Notes: generated from the sequence alone by a model not told the origin. 64,000 nucleotides of DNA from Pterobdella sp. o SKG-2022 (GCA_964035795.1 OZ038320.1:19858589-19922588), one strand, 5' to 3'; shown: positions 12,089 to 26,220, counted from the first letter of the stretch. Numbers and translations are program-made.

Positions 12089-15000
12089 ATGCTTGAGCCC
12101 CCGTCCAGTTCAGATCAGGTCAATCCAAAGGATGTTAAAGGTGGTTTATGTTTTATGCACCTTATAAAACGCTAAATAAGTTCAACATAATTATTGAGAA
12201 ATTGAGTTTAATAAAATTCAGAATTTAATAATTCATAAAAATTTGACTAAAGACTGTTGATAAAGATTTTTCTGTTAACAAAGTTTCGAAAAATTAATAA
12301 AATTGTAGCCTTGAGCAAAAACAGCACCACGTGAGTATATAACATTATTTCATTATGTTGAGCAAGTTTTTGAAAAGCTAATTTAGGGAGATTTATAAAA
12401 TGCCAGTTAGATTATATTGGATTAAAATAAATAAAGCTAGCGTAAAATGCTCTAAGTCAATTAACTTTTGTGTTGTGGCCGTCTCAAGCCCTTTGGTTGT
12501 TCCCTCTTGTATTGATTTTGTTGGCATACACGTCCACCGGCTATATCAATATCATTCGATCCAGTGCTGCTACATGTCCCTTTGATAATTCCGCCTAATG
12601 AGAAACAATGCATGAATTTTCCATTAAAGGAGTAAAACAAAAAAAATTAATTTCTTTTCAGCTTTTTTTCTTTTGGCTAAAATAATTCAAGGCATTCATG
12701 CAAACGAGAAAAATTATTCCAAAAGAAAGAGAAGAGTTTTTTTGATGCAAAAAATTTATTAATTTATAAAATAATCTTGAAACCCAAAAATAAGTAAGTT
12801 GAGAGGCATTTGAGAAGTCTAATTCAAAATTATTTTCATGAACTTTTCCAAAAAGCAAAATTTTTATTTTTAAATGAAGATTTTTTGAAAGCTCAAACAC
12901 CTTGAAACACCAACCACAGCCCTGAAAGAAGTGTTTGATTTGTTTGATAAAGACAAGGACGGATCTGTGACATGCCAAGAGTTGAAGACCGTTTTGAACA
13001 CCCTCCTTATCGACACTACACTGCAGGAAACTGAAGACATGATCAGCTCTATCGACGTTGATGGTATGTCTCAGTTCATGACTCTTCAGTTTTAACTATC
13101 TTTAATACACCAAATTTGTTTTTGTAAATTAAAATTTATTTTATTTTAATTTAGTGAAATAGGCAAAAATATATTTAAAAAATTTTTAATACAATGCAAG
13201 ATTTGAATTTAGGAAATAATTGGCTTTGAGTGCTTTTGTTTCATGCTCAATGATGTTTTTGTTTTGAAAATATTTTATTGCTGCAAGATTTTCAGAAACT
13301 GCGTGAACTTGAAGATTATATTTTAAATAAAAAATGGCGCTCAATATGGTTTCATATTGTTTTTATCTTTAATCGCTTCATAGATCTGAATTTGTATTAA
13401 CGACTTTTTAAAGAAATAAAATGAAAGTTCATAAAAAAACTAAATTAAAACGTAAAAACAATATATAGCTGTCTTATATTTTAAAATTGAGTCGTTTTTT
13501 TTAATAAAAGCAAATTACATCTTATTTCTATGCGAGGAGTATTGAAAGTTGAATAAAATGCGCTTATTATTGACCGCCGAAAAACTCTACCTAAGATTTC
13601 ACGCCTATTATTCATAATAAGAATGGTTCAAAGCACTTTAATAATTATGTGTGGTGTTATAAAATATTTTTCAACCTTGAAGAATACTTTCTTTTTCTTT
13701 TCATTCCAATGTCTTTTTCACAATACAAAGCCTTTATCAATATTGTGCACGCTTAAAATGGGCTGCAAATCGGGATGCGAACATACTTTCTGATATTTTT
13801 GTTCGTTTTTATCACGCTTAACTTCTCAGCATTTATTGAATTAACATTTCAACTGGTATAATATTAAGAAAAGTGAGAATTTTGAAGCGTTAGGAAAGAT
13901 AGATCGGTTGTCTTGCTTCTGGCAAAAGCATTAACACACAGTGTATATAAGGATCATTTAACAGTCAAAACAAAATATCTACAAGAGCAATTTAAAAAAT
14001 AGGCATCATAATCTTACAAACTTTTTCACATTAATTACGTACTTTATTATAATGTTATTGCATAGACTCTATACAAGATAATACAGTTTCAAGCGTAGCA
14101 GTATATTCCTAACGATTCTAGATAGCAATTCGGATGTAAACAACAAAAACAGATAATGATCCTATCGATTAGATTGGAAGATAGAATTTATGAAAAATGA
14201 GAATCTGATAGAAAGATTTTTAATATAAAAAATAAAAGTTAAATACAGATAAAAGAAGACCTAAAAGTTAATTAGACGGAAATAACCTAATGAGAACAAC
14301 AATTAAATATTTAGAAGCTTCCGTAACATATAAAAATGGTTTTTACCAAGATCACTTCTAGCCAAAATATCATCAAATTGCCATACAAACCTTTATTTGT
14401 TATGCTATAATATGAATTGATTCATATTAAATTCTTAAGTTTATAAGCACCAAGACCGATATTTCGCCATTAATCACTGTATGCTTCTTTATTTCATTTT
14501 TAATATTCATGCTCTAAACTTTCATTAAAAGTTTTGGTCTGAAATCAAAAATATAGAATGAGTATGAAAAAATTTCCAACTATATTACTGAAAATTGATG
14601 TATCCAAAATATAACAATTATTTCTTTTTATAGTTGGCTAGCAGCAATTAAACTTTCAAATGTTATTACATCAAATTAAAAAAAATATCCTTTAAAAAAT
14701 TTACTCATAAATAGACTAAAACTTGGCACGCAAAAAAATTCTTTATCCAAAGTGGGTCATTTCTTTGAGAGTTTTGACCTACAAGTTTCTTTAAACATAA
14801 CATTTTGTTGTATTTTGCTTGATAAATGATAATATCTTGCTACTAATTATCTTAATTGGAAAAATTGAGTTCGAGTTAAATGGTATGTTTCGGTATTTGA
14901 ATTTTTTTCAAAACTTAATTTAGTGCGGAATTTCAGGGCCTATAAAACTAGCGTGCTGTTGAATAGATACAATTTTGATGAATCAGCACATTTCCTGGTC

Positions 15001-15904
15001 CAGTTATATGTTTGATTAAATCTAAAATTGGACAAAGTTTAAAATTAAAAGTTTTTAAATAAATGAAATGAAAAAAATTTTTAACCTGAAATCCTTTTTA
15101 TTTAACCTGTAAGTCAAGCTAATAATAGATACAATTTTGATGAATCAGCACATTTCCTGGTCCAGTTATATGTTTGATTAAATCTAAAATTGGACAAAGT
15201 TTAAAATTAAAAGTTTTTAAATAAATGAAATGAAAAAAATTTTTAACCTGAAATCCTTTTTATTTAACCTGTAAGTCAAGCTAATAAGTTGAAATGGTGA
15301 TTTCCATAATGACTTGAAAGAAGCGGCATTGAGAATTCCATCCCCGTTCCAAAATTCTTCTAATTAGGCTATTCGAAGCACACAGTTTCATAGTAATTTT
15401 GAAGCATTTATTATTATTGCTTTTCGAAGGTTTTTCTTCAAATGAAAAAATTGCGTATTAAATAATTCATCAATTTAAAATTATCCATAGAATTTAAGTC
15501 GAATTTATGTCAAAGCATTCTTAAATTGTGCTTTTATAGTGTTATAAAATAAAAATTTTAAGATAAATTTTCAAAATTCAGGTAGTGGAACAGTAGATTT
15601 TGAAGAATTTTTGAAAATGATGTCGAACAATTTTGGGACGAAAGGTTTGGTGGGGATGGAGAGCGAAGAGAAGGCGGAAGAAGAAGAGATGAGGCACGCA
15701 TTCAAGGTATTTGACATGGATGGCAACGGATTTATCGATGAAAGAGAATTGAAAATAACAATGGCAAAAATGGGCGAAAATTTGAGTGACAAAGAAGTGA
15801 AGAAAATGATGCATATGGCGGATAAAAATGGAGATGGAAAAATCGACTACGAAGGTCTGCTGAGTTTTTGGGTGTATCTTTTCGAAAAATTCGATAATGT
15901 TTGA
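12089..15904 (+). CDS. Calmodulin-like EF-hand protein, 172 aa, three coding exons
   Basis: Exons are 12089-12140, 12920-13063 and 15582-15904, joined by phase 1 introns with GT-AG ends. Four EF-hands are visible. The loops are DKDKDGSVTCQE (residues 27-38), DVDGSGTVDFEE (63-74), DMDGNGFIDERE (110-121) and DKNGDGKIDYEG (146-157). The first three keep all ligand positions. The fourth has Gly instead of Glu at position 12, so calcium binding there is probably weak or altered. A short acidic linker (about residues 92-101) joins the lobes, and an extra hydrophobic tail (LLSFWVYLFEKFDNV) extends past EF4. Exon 1 is chosen because its 17 codons end in phase 1 before GTGGTT and fuse to give VKALKEVFDLFD, but it is the least certain part. 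A polyadenylation signal lies at 15961. Role: calcium sensor of the calmodulin/troponin C superfamily; the partner is unknown. Confidence 0.82.
14963..15286 (+). repeat. Tandem duplication, 162-bp unit, two copies
   Basis: The segment beginning atagatacaattttgatg at 14963 is repeated, apparently base for base, starting at 15125. Both copies lie in intron 2 of the EF-hand gene. Their identity implies a recent duplication or an assembly artefact. Confidence 0.9.
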
Positions 15905-18900
15905 AAAGCTGAAATAGATTAAATACTTTGAAATTTTTATTTTAACAGTAAGAAAAATTAAATAAAATTTCTGTTATTTTAATTTGCAGAATTCCTTTAC
16001 ATGATGTATCAAAAATGAATAGTTTTCAATGACAACTTCCTCTAAGCTACATTAGTTTTGAAAACTGTTCAAATGATTGTTTAGAGCGCGAAACAAATCT
16101 TAATTTGATTTATTTTTATACTTGAATTTTTTAAGTTAAAATCTGAAAAGTTTTTACAAATTTTCAAACAGCATCGGTTATTTTATTTTATATTTTGCCA
16201 AAACTTTTGTTCACGATCTCATACTATTTTCTTCTTTAAATTTTTTTTGTTTTAATAATCAAACAGTTATTCATTCATCAACTTTTAAACTCAACAAGGG
16301 AGTGTAAACGCCGAACTGTGGGTTAAACTTGAATTGGGATTTTTAAACCCCAGTATTAAAACTTATTACTTTGACCTCAATATCACATTTTTGACCATTT
16401 GATGAAACATATATTTTTGTGTTTTGAATGTTTGAATTTAACCACATTTGATTTTGTTTTGCATGACACCCTAATATTTGAATTAGTTGATGATTTCAAA
16501 AAATGTTAATATTGACATAATTATAACATTTTCCTATCTTCGAGTAAAATTAAGCCAAATTGTTTTGAAAAGTATTTGTTTCACGTGATACCCAGCAATT
16601 GATGCTTTTTTATATTCATTACACTGCCTGCAGCAATCGGTGAGACAGTTGATATTCTTTTTCTTAAACGTAGTTATTAGCCATTTAAAAAAAAAATTAC
16701 AAATGAAGTTCACTTCATTTTTTCAATGCTTGATAACAATAATAAACATTTTTTACATTTTTCTAGTTTCAATATAGAAAGATTAGTGAATTAAGGCTTC
16801 AAAAGTTACCATTACCATCAACAACTCACAAAACTACATAAGCCTCTTTGGTGCTTTTGAGGTTTCGAGTCGCTGGATCAGTATTCAATAAAAGAGGCTT
16901 ATTAGCGGCTTGCAAAACGTTATTTTCATGAAGATTTATCCAAAGTGAAAAAGTTGAACGTAACCTTACATAGTTATGATATTTAAATTTTTCAAATGAT
17001 AAAGAATCAAGAAATATTAACAAAAAAAATATATAATGGATGTTTAAAATGTATTTCGATAATTTATCAAGTACTATTTTGAATCATTTGAAATAGAAAA
17101 ATAGAAATTTATATCAACATTTGAAAATTTTTTTACGTCGGTTTATGGAAGAACTTTGGTGAATTTATTGAGCAAAAAAAAAACAGTTATATTTTTCAAT
17201 AAGTTTAGCTATATTATAAAACATTCTATCAACATTTGGCATAAATTTGAAAAATAACTTACCTAGTTAGATTGAAAAGTTGGCATTTTGAAATTACATG
17301 ATTAAAATTTATGAAAAGAAAACAAAGCATCAAAAAAATGGTTTACCATTTTCATTTCAACGTTGATTAGAGTATTGTCATTGAACGCTATGTTGTTGCT
17401 GGATTTTAACCGAAACACACAAAGCAAAAACTTTGTTTCGGTCGAGTTTTTCTTCAGAATCGAGAATATCTTACAAAAGATTAATTACTCCAATCGGTAT
17501 TTCGAACTGATTTATTTTTTGGACTAGCTTTTATCTTCAATGGGCTCGTTTTTGAAAAAAAAACAAACAAGATTGTATAATAAAATTGGTATTTTATAGA
17601 TGTCTTATTCTATTATGAATTGAACCTTCAAATTTTTCAGAGATCTATCGAATACTTAGAAAATTTCAAATAGTTCATATATATGTAACTATTATTTTAT
17701 CAAAACCAGAAAAACTAAGTTTGAAAAAACATTTTAAAAAATTCACATTATATTCTGGAGAATTTTATTGAATTTTTTGAAAGATTCCCATTTTATCGCT
17801 TAATCTATTGTTGAAGCTTTCAACAACAATGCTTTGTACCAAGCTTGACTTCTCAATACTTCTAACGAGTTTAACCTTCAAAAATTCTGAATAGGTTGGT
17901 TCTTTCATATTAATCATAAGTTTGAGTTAGTGTATTTGAAATTGTGAATCATAAGTACGATAATATTCCCACTTTTATAAGATCACATGTTCAATTGGAA
18001 GAAAAAAGCTTCCACACACTCCACTTTATATATAAAGGAATATGTAGTTGCGAGAAAACACATATGAGTGAAAAAAAAAGAAATGTGTCTATGAGCTGGA
18101 AAGAGCATGATCACCAACAAAGAAAGTCAAAACCTTCAAAACAACTTACAGTCTAGCCTTCTCATAAATTTAAATAAGTCATAAAAAACACTTGAAAATT
18201 AAGATAAAAAGAAAAATACTTGAAGAATACTACGTCATGTTAGAAGAACCCAAATTGAATGATCAAAAGGGTATTAGATCGCTAATATTGTTCAGGAATG
18301 GTATACAAAACATAAAATTCACAAAAAATTCATAAGAATCATTTTTCCATAATATATTTGTTCATCAGTTTTATTTATATTTAATTTTTCAAATTTATGT
18401 ATTTTATCCATTTTTCTATTCATATTCACGGTTTGACATTCTTACAGCATCTTGTTTACATTATTCTACATTAGTTGCCTGATGATGATATAAAAAATAT
18501 ATCCAAAAACTTCGTCTCAAAAACAAATTGAAATATTATCGTTTTGATTTTAATATTTTGGTGGCTGATTATTCACAAAGTATTTGAAATTCTTGAAGTT
18601 ACCATGAGCAATAAAGAAATTACAGACAACACGGGTAAAGATACATTCTTTCAAATTCATTGTACCACCAAGTAAAATAAAAATAATAATATTTTCTAAA
18701 GATGCTTTGAATGTATTTTCAACATTAAAATGTTAAAATCGAAATTTATTTAACTATTTACTTTCAATTTATATGCAATATCTTTTGAACACTAATAGTT
18801 CATATAAAGTACTAAAGTTACCGTTATTATAATCTTTATAATGAAGCACAAAGCTTTTCATTAACAAGTGAAAATGTTTCTCTGTTAACAATAAGTTTTT

Positions 18901-19467
18901 TAATCTTCAATAAAAACTATTAGTGATCAAAACTTGGTTATTTCACTTTGGCTAGGAAGAATCATTAATTTTAAATTCATTTTCCAATTTCATAAAAAGT
19001 GTTTGAACTTTTTTGTATTATTTAATTTATACAACATCAAATCTTTTTATTTGGGAAACCACTTTTCAATATGGATAAATAGCATTATTTAAAAGCCTTG
19101 TTTTCTTGTCTTTTACTTAATAAATAAAATCTTGAATTAGATCAACTTGCTAAAAAAGTTATTCATATTGTAACATCACTGGTAATATTTATTAGAAAAA
19201 GTGTAAAAATTGGAAAAATAAAAACTTCATACAACTCAGTGAAATAAATTTCACAAAACGAAAGTTCTTTTTGAAACGAAAAAATCTTGCTGCAAGTAAC
19301 CACAACAGTAATCTGCCGACTCGTCATATGCATGTAGGACCATATAAAAAGTTCATTTGTTCTTTCTTACTCAAAATCTATCGTCAGCAAGAACGTAAAA
19401 ATTTTTTTTGAATTGTGCTCCATGAATATTTTTCAATCTATTTTATTTAACCATCAAAAGTTGAACA
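15905..19467. other. Intergenic, AT-rich, no gene recognised
   Basis: It holds the 3' UTR of the EF-hand gene, low-complexity A/T sequence and one degenerate foldback-core copy (18838-18880). A TATAAA at 19343-19348, about 120 bases before the SLC28 start codon, is a weak promoter candidate. The short open frame at 17944-18156 has no recognisable features. Confidence 0.5.
15961..15966 (+). terminator. Polyadenylation signal AATAAA of the EF-hand gene
   Basis: The canonical hexamer lies 57 bases past the TGA of the calmodulin-like gene, a normal position for a short 3' UTR. Confidence 0.55.
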
Positions 19468-22400
19468 ATGGAAGGGGAACAAGAAGCAAACGACCAGAAG
19501 AACACATTGGTGACTCTCAAAGGGCAAGACATTGTTGTATTGCCTGTGGCTCTTAACAACAACAACGATCAATTAAAAAAAAAGTCAACTAAAATTTCAC
19601 CTACAAAAATTGACCAATCTGATTTGAATTCCTTAGAAAACGGTAAAAAAACATTGGAAGAAGATGAAGCTTCCCGCCAGAAGTTAGACGACAAGGAGGA
19701 AAATGAGACAAGGTTCAGTCGATGCATTGGCAACGTTCATGGCGCCATTGGCAACTTTTTCGAAAAAAATTCTTCTAATATAAATTCACTTTTCACTGGA
19801 ATAGCTGTACTTGGTTTCATAATATACTTTTTTTCTGCCATATACTTCAACAAGGAAGGGTTAGGTCCCCTAATAGGAATAACAGTATTGGTGGCTTCAG
19901 TAATTTTTTTGATAAACTTTTCACGCAAATGTGGAGATAGAATCGACCGATGTTTATGTGTACATTTGAGAAAACTCAATAACTCCAGAGGTTGCAAATT
20001 CTTTAAATGGTTTGTTTTTCAAATTTTTTTCCATAAATAGTTATGTAAAGCAATCTAATTGAAAATAATTGAACTGAAAATAAATGATATTAAACTAAAA
20101 AAAATCCAAATAGAATTTTGAGATTTTACATTTGATTTGAATGACTCAATCAATGAATATTTAAAAATACTAAAATAATAAGAAAAAATTAAATTATAAG
20201 CAATACTTTTCTAAAATTTATTTCAGTAATGCATTGTTTTTGTAAAAATAATACCAAAAAAAGTGGAATTGTCAAGAACTGTTGGAAAAACAACGAAAAA
20301 CTTTTAATAAATGTAATGGATAGAAACTTAGTGAAGCTAATGAAAGAAAATGTAATAGATGCAGACATTATTACAGGTTCCTCTACATTTTAGTGCTGTT
20401 GTGCTTGGTTGCCTTCGTCCTCTTTGATGTTGGCTTCGACCGCTTGCGCTTGAGTTCTTTGGGAGGCATGTTCTTCTTCATCGTTGGAGGCTTTCTCACC
20501 TCTAAATACCCAAACAAGGTTTATCATAATTTACTATACAATGTTGTTTAATACAGTTTTACGCAATTTTTCACTATTCGATTGTTTAAACAATGAGGTA
20601 TTATGTTAACTCAGCATTAGCATACGACGTAATAAAAAACAAACTTCTCCAAGAGTCTATCAGTATTTTTTGAATATAGCTATAAGATTTCACTTAAGAA
20701 ATGAGGTTATGAAAACATTAAACTGAAAAAAGCTATTTTTGATAGGTATGACCACACCCTAATACTTTAACCATCGATGCGTTGCTCAAGTGTTTTTGCT
20801 TTTGGAACAAACCAAGTTTTTGAAGTAACGATATTAAAAAATGAGTGTTAACATATTTAAAAAATGTACTATTGATTGAAATTATGTATCTTTTTGAATA
20901 AATTCATTTATAACCACCTTTTTGAAGTAAAACTCGGAATGATTTAGATTTTAGTAAAAAAAAAATCTTCAAATAATAATTATCTCGGTTATAAGAATTA
21001 AAGTGGAGCGTTGAAAGGGAAATATATTTCCAATAATGTTCTGTGATAAGCTATACTAGCTTTTTTTTCTGAATAATTGTATTAAAAAAACTCCTAGTTT
21101 TGATGTGGAAATTTCAAAAAATTAATTACTGAAAATATATTGAGATGTCCCTGAAAAGTTAAATCGGTATTAATATTCTCAACTTGATATTAATATTCTT
21201 AGAGTTTGCAATATTATTTGTAATTTTGATGATATCATTTTTTTTATCGCAGTTGTTTTCAAACTTCGAATAAGTATATTTGTTTTTAAATTAGTGTTTT
21301 TTTAATGACAAAGCAATGGTTTCAATTTTACCGGTTGCACTCATAACTTACACCTCATCATGTTGAGATCAAATAATGGAAGTTTTTACCTCTCCATGCA
21401 CTCTCAAAACATAATACTATTTGATTTTTTTAATTTTGAAAAACCTAAAGTAATATTATTAAAATTTTTAATCAAAAACATTTTACATAATATTTAAAAA
21501 ATATTGCATATTAGATATGATGTAGGGCACGAGCATGTAAAAAATATCAATCAAGATATAGTTTTGATAAGCAAACAAAAATTCATTTCAAAATTTATAT
21601 TCGGTAAAAAACAGAAATAGTATTCTGAAACTATGCTGAAATATCACTTAGTGTGCTAAATAAAAGATTTCCACACGGTATAATTTGCACAACAGATACA
21701 AGATAGCGACAATATATAACAGTGCAACTGAAACGCGTAATGATTTAAAAATGTCAGCGTATAACTAGATATAGGGTGTTTTGCCTTTTGAGATAGCATC
21801 TCCAATTGCGAAAGGATAAACGTGGGCATTAGTGAGTAAAAGGAAAGGATTTTGTGTGATGCTCGTTGCCCGTAAAACAAATTGCCAGAATCAACGCTAG
21901 GTGCGTCTATCTGTCATGTTGGCTTACATTGCAGCCTCCTGCGTGCATCTTTCAAGTTTGCTCACTCTTGTTGGGTTACAATAAGAACACATTTATCTAT
22001 ATCGTTGAAGGTAAATATAGGCGCAACATAAAGCAGTAGGATCAATCTGCAACATAACATTTATGTGGCCATAATTGCGCCCTTGAAAACATTGAATCAC
22101 AAAACAAACATTTAAAATTAAAAAATTCAAGGACTCAACGCTAAACTACAGGCATTTGTATTTAAATAATCTGTATATTATAATACAATTTATACTATTT
22201 GAATTTAAAAATTTTTATAATTTTTGGAAAATATACAAACTCTATTGGAAGAAATTTCATATAATTGAAAACCATGAAAAAACTTGAGCAAAATCAAATC
22301 TGCTGAAAATGATTGGAAAATATTGTAAATAATAGAGGCCTATAAATTTCGAATGAGAGCCATAAAGGCAAATAAAAGCGAAAGGCAATAGATAAATTCT

Positions 22401-25400
22401 TGCAAACACATCTTAAAGATCATGCCAAATAGATTTTTGAAATGATAATATGTATAATTAATTATAAGTTGCACATACTTTTTTTTCTTAAAACAAAACT
22501 ATTTCATTAAGTACTTTATTTCATTTTAATTTGAAACTTGTCTTTAAAATTATAAAAATTAAAGCTTTATGGTTTTTAAAAAGTTCATATAAGAATAATC
22601 TTATATTATTTAAATTTTATTTAATTTTTTGAAAAATTATTTTCATTCCAATTGTATTTTCAAAATTGAAAAATGGAATAAACATTGACTATTATGAGAC
22701 CAACCTGTTGAACGCACTAGATAAAGTGGAGGCCTGTGTTGTGGGGACTGGGTCTGCAACTAACTCTGGCTGTCCTCATTCTGCGCTGGAAACCAGGATT
22801 CTATTTTTTTCAGTTTGTAGGAGACAAAACAAAAACCTTTCTCAACTTTGCCGATAGTGGCTCAGAATTTGTTTTCGGGGAATCGGGACTAATTGACCAC
22901 CCAATGGCTTTCCAGGCTAGTTGTCCATCATGATTGTGGTTAATTTTCTATGTTTTAAGTTTTCAATAAAACAAAATCAAAATTCAACATTAAATACTTT
23001 AGATATTTTGAACAGCTTTTTTGATAAAGTTTGGAAAAAGCTTTATAAAAATATTTGTAGCGGTAAAACACTGGTATTAAAAAAATTTGTTTTTCAAAAT
23101 GTAAATCAATGTCAATAAAAAGTTGAAATTAAACTACAACATTGTTCATTCGATGAATATTGATGTTGAGGTAAATTTTCATTTGCAGAATTTGCTAATA
23201 CTTTCTCATTATACCAATTTAAATTTTTTTTAGAATTTGCTGTTTCACCTTTATAGTCTGAAATATTCATAACTTAAGATAAGTTCATTCGATGCTTTAT
23301 GAAGAAATACAATATATTGTGACATTGTAAAGATTTAGCTTCAAAAAACCAATGAATTCATCAATAAACTTCATTTAATAAGCTGTTTTTTTACATAGTA
23401 CGTATTTTTTCCTTTAACATTAGATTTCAAGTCTATTTTCCAGCAAAATTAAACGAATTTTTATTAATCGACTAATACGTGTTATGAGGCATGATTCTAT
23501 ACGATGTGAGTCAGTCTTGTGTGCATCATAAATCCATCTATTTTGTTGTTTGGATCATTGAAGTACACCAACTATACAATTTTGCAATACCAATCTGTTG
23601 TTTCAGAGTGGTTTACAGGCGCCTAAAAAGTAGACTAATCTCAAGTTGCATTTGATTAAAGCCTGCCAATACGTTTAATGTTTTTTATCAAAAGCAAAAT
23701 ACAATGTTAAATTATAAAAAAAATTTTTTTCTGTAGTTTTTCTAGTATAAAATAATAACATTTTTTTACTTGCTTGAGGATATTTGAAGTTTATTGTTTA
23801 TGTACATTTTCCAGGTTTTTCCTATAATCATATACTTTAGCGCCGTCGTCAACATTTTTTACTACTGGGGTTTGATGCAATTTGTGGTGTGCAAGATCGC
23901 TTGGCTCATGCAGTTTACAATGGGCACAACCGCTATCGAGTCTCTCAACGCTGCTTGCAACATATTCATTGGAATGGTTTAAAAATTTTTATTAATTTTT
24001 AATAAATTTCAAATTATTCTAAATATGAGAAACTTGTTTCTTTAGGCAGAATCTTGTGTGATCATGAGACCTTTCTTAGGCAGACTAACGAAGTCTGAAT
24101 TGCATGCTGTGATGACGGGAGGTTTCGCCACTGTAGCTGGATCCTACATAGCTCTTCTAGTCTCTTTTGGGGTTTGTTCTGCAACAATTTAAAAAATCTC
24201 CAAATATCATCTTCAAAAAATAAAAAAAAATGGTAGTAACATACTTCAACTAGTATTGGAATTAATTTTGATTCAATAGAAACTTACCTTAAAAGCCCTA
24301 CTAAAAAAATTCTTTTCAAGGCATCTCCCCAGCACCTCATTTCAGCAGCCATCATGTCAGCTCCTGCTGCTCTAGCCATGGCTAAATTGAATTACCCAGA
24401 AACAGAAGAAAGCCACACTAAAACTGAAGGAGATGTTCAACTTGAAAAAGCGTAAAATTGATCTTTAATTTTTTTGAAAAAATTATTTTTTATTGAAAAA
24501 TAAAATTTTAAAAACATTCATATTTAAAATACAAATAACTAAAAAAGTTAAATAAAAATCCTATAAGAATGTTTTTATTATAAACTAAACTTTTACAGAC
24601 CTGAGAAAAACCTCATTCAAGCTGCTTCAAACGGAGCCATGTCAGCATTAAGTGTAGTGGCGTCTGTGGCCGCCAACCTCATAGCAATATTAGGGCTGAT
24701 TTCTTTTGTCGATTCTATCCTCGGCTATTTAGGAAGTTTGGTAGGAATGCCCAAACTATCCTTCAAGGTGAATTTCAAGTTCTCATTCACTATGTAATAT
24801 ACTCTATATAAAATTAGAAGAAAGTTCAGAATGTGATTTCAAACATCGTTAGTATCTTTGGAATATAAGCTAATTTTGCTAAAATTAATATTGGTATTTG
24901 AATAGAAAATATTTAAGAAAATGAAATTCTTGATTCAATCAAGTGAATTTGAGTTTATTATTTAGTTTCTATTTAAATTAAAATTGAAGTTTCGATTAAT
25001 TCTGCTCAAGACGTAAATAAGTAATAAAATTTAAAAATTCAAAATTAGCAGTTGAAAATTGTATATCTAAGGGTGGTAAACCCGTGAAATAAGTTTCCAG
25101 GTGGCTTGCTCAACTTTAAGAAAGGAAAATTTACGTTTACTTAACAACTCAAGCATGGGGGAAATTGAAAAATGTGAAAATATTCCGAATGAAATGAAGC
25201 TGGATGACTTTGTTGACGCATGTCAAAAAATAGCCAATGAATCAACAAAATTTTAATCAACTAGAATTCTTAAATGAAAATGATAGAAACTCCGAGTAAA
25301 ACAAAAAAGAATTTATTGAAAAGTTTACCTTGTTCTTATAATGGCTGAAAAACCTTTGAGTCAATAAAAATAGGTTTCTAAATCATATTCGCCTGTTAAA

Positions 25401-26220
25401 TTCAATTGTTAGACATTGCGGCAAACTCGAGGTCAATGAATGGAAAAGTAATTTTTTTTAGGTAGTATAGCAAATAAATGGAGATCATCATCATCAGTAC
25501 CTTTTAACTTGTAAAATTATATAAGTAAAATGTTGATTTAATTTTACTAACTACATGAAAATCAATTTAAAAGTTGAACAACATATTTTCCAGTCAATAA
25601 CTGGCTACTGTTTTTGGCCACTAGCATTGATTATGGGTGTTGAAGTAGAGGATTCCACAAAAGTTGGTTCGTTATTAGGAACAAAAGTTTTTGTTGATGA
25701 ATTCGTCTCTTTCCAGCATCTTGTTAGAATGGTCAATCATACAGAAATATCGGTAAATTAAAAAAATTTTGATAATTATACAAAATTAACTTTGTTTTCG
25801 ATTGTTTGAATTATAATTATACAATTTGCTTTATAATAGTTATCGTACAAATTTATTTAAAAACTTGCTTCAAATACATGCACAGACTCGATCAGAGGTG
25901 CTAGCGACATACGCGTGTTGCGGTTTTGGTAGCATAGCAGCCATGGGGGTATACATAGGAGCTTTGACAACTGTAGCTCCGTCTCGAAAAGAAGACATTT
26001 CACAAGTAGCTTTCAGAGCAATGCTCAATGGAAATGTAGCTGGTTTTCTCACTGCTTGCATTGCTGGTTGGTATTTTTTAGACGTTTTCTGAATCTTTAA
26101 ATTTTAATTGAATCAAAAACAATATTGAATAAATTTTTAGGTGTTCTTTACAACGGTGATTCTTTTAACACTTTTACAATGAATCTTGGCGGCCACAACA
26201 ATTCTTTGATTGATAGCTGA
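19468..26220 (+). CDS. SLC28A: SLC28 / CNT concentrative nucleoside transporter, 628 aa, ten exons
   Basis: Exons: 19468-20009, 20377-20518, 22721-22915, 23815-23976, 24046-24171, 24321-24451, 24599-24767, 25594-25752, 25886-26066 and 26141-26220; all phases fit. A polar N-terminus of about 100 residues is followed by many hydrophobic segments, the first at about 106-127 and 133-151. CNT hallmarks in order are [43 protein letters not shown] (residues 328-336), [64 protein letters not shown] and [20 protein letters not shown]. The family couples sodium (or proton) entry to nucleoside uptake at the plasma membrane. The normally conserved TEAPLLIRP is AESCVIMRP here, keeping the Glu but losing the Pro. 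Exon 3 ends at a GC donor (CAG before gctagt). The C-terminal tail is short. The start is the first ATG of a long open exon. Confidence 0.93.
20519..22720. other. SLC28 intron 2 (2.2 kb), nothing recognised
   Basis: AT-rich sequence lies between the exons ending YPNK and starting IKWRPV. It includes a more GC-balanced patch near 21890-22080 that I cannot assign. No exon is needed here because the two exons join in phase 0 to give a normal CNT sequence. Confidence 0.6.

Noticed and set aside
12300..12332. Strong-looking donor (CAC before gtgagt) as an alternative first exon of the EF-hand gene
   Set aside because: No ATG-initiated frame with the required phase reaches it; the exon at 12089-12140 fits better.
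12658..12978. 106-codon minus-strand frame over the second EF-hand exon
   Set aside because: It overlaps the clearly coding plus-strand EF-hand 1 exon and has no recognisable features.
17944..18156. 70-codon plus-strand frame
   Set aside because: No domain, no splice context and AT-rich composition like the surrounding intergenic DNA.
25155..25256. 33-codon open frame starting [19 protein letters not shown] in SLC28 intron 7
   Set aside because: It has coding-like composition but is short, lacks a homologue I recognise, and is not needed for the SLC28 frame. It could be a retrocopy scrap.
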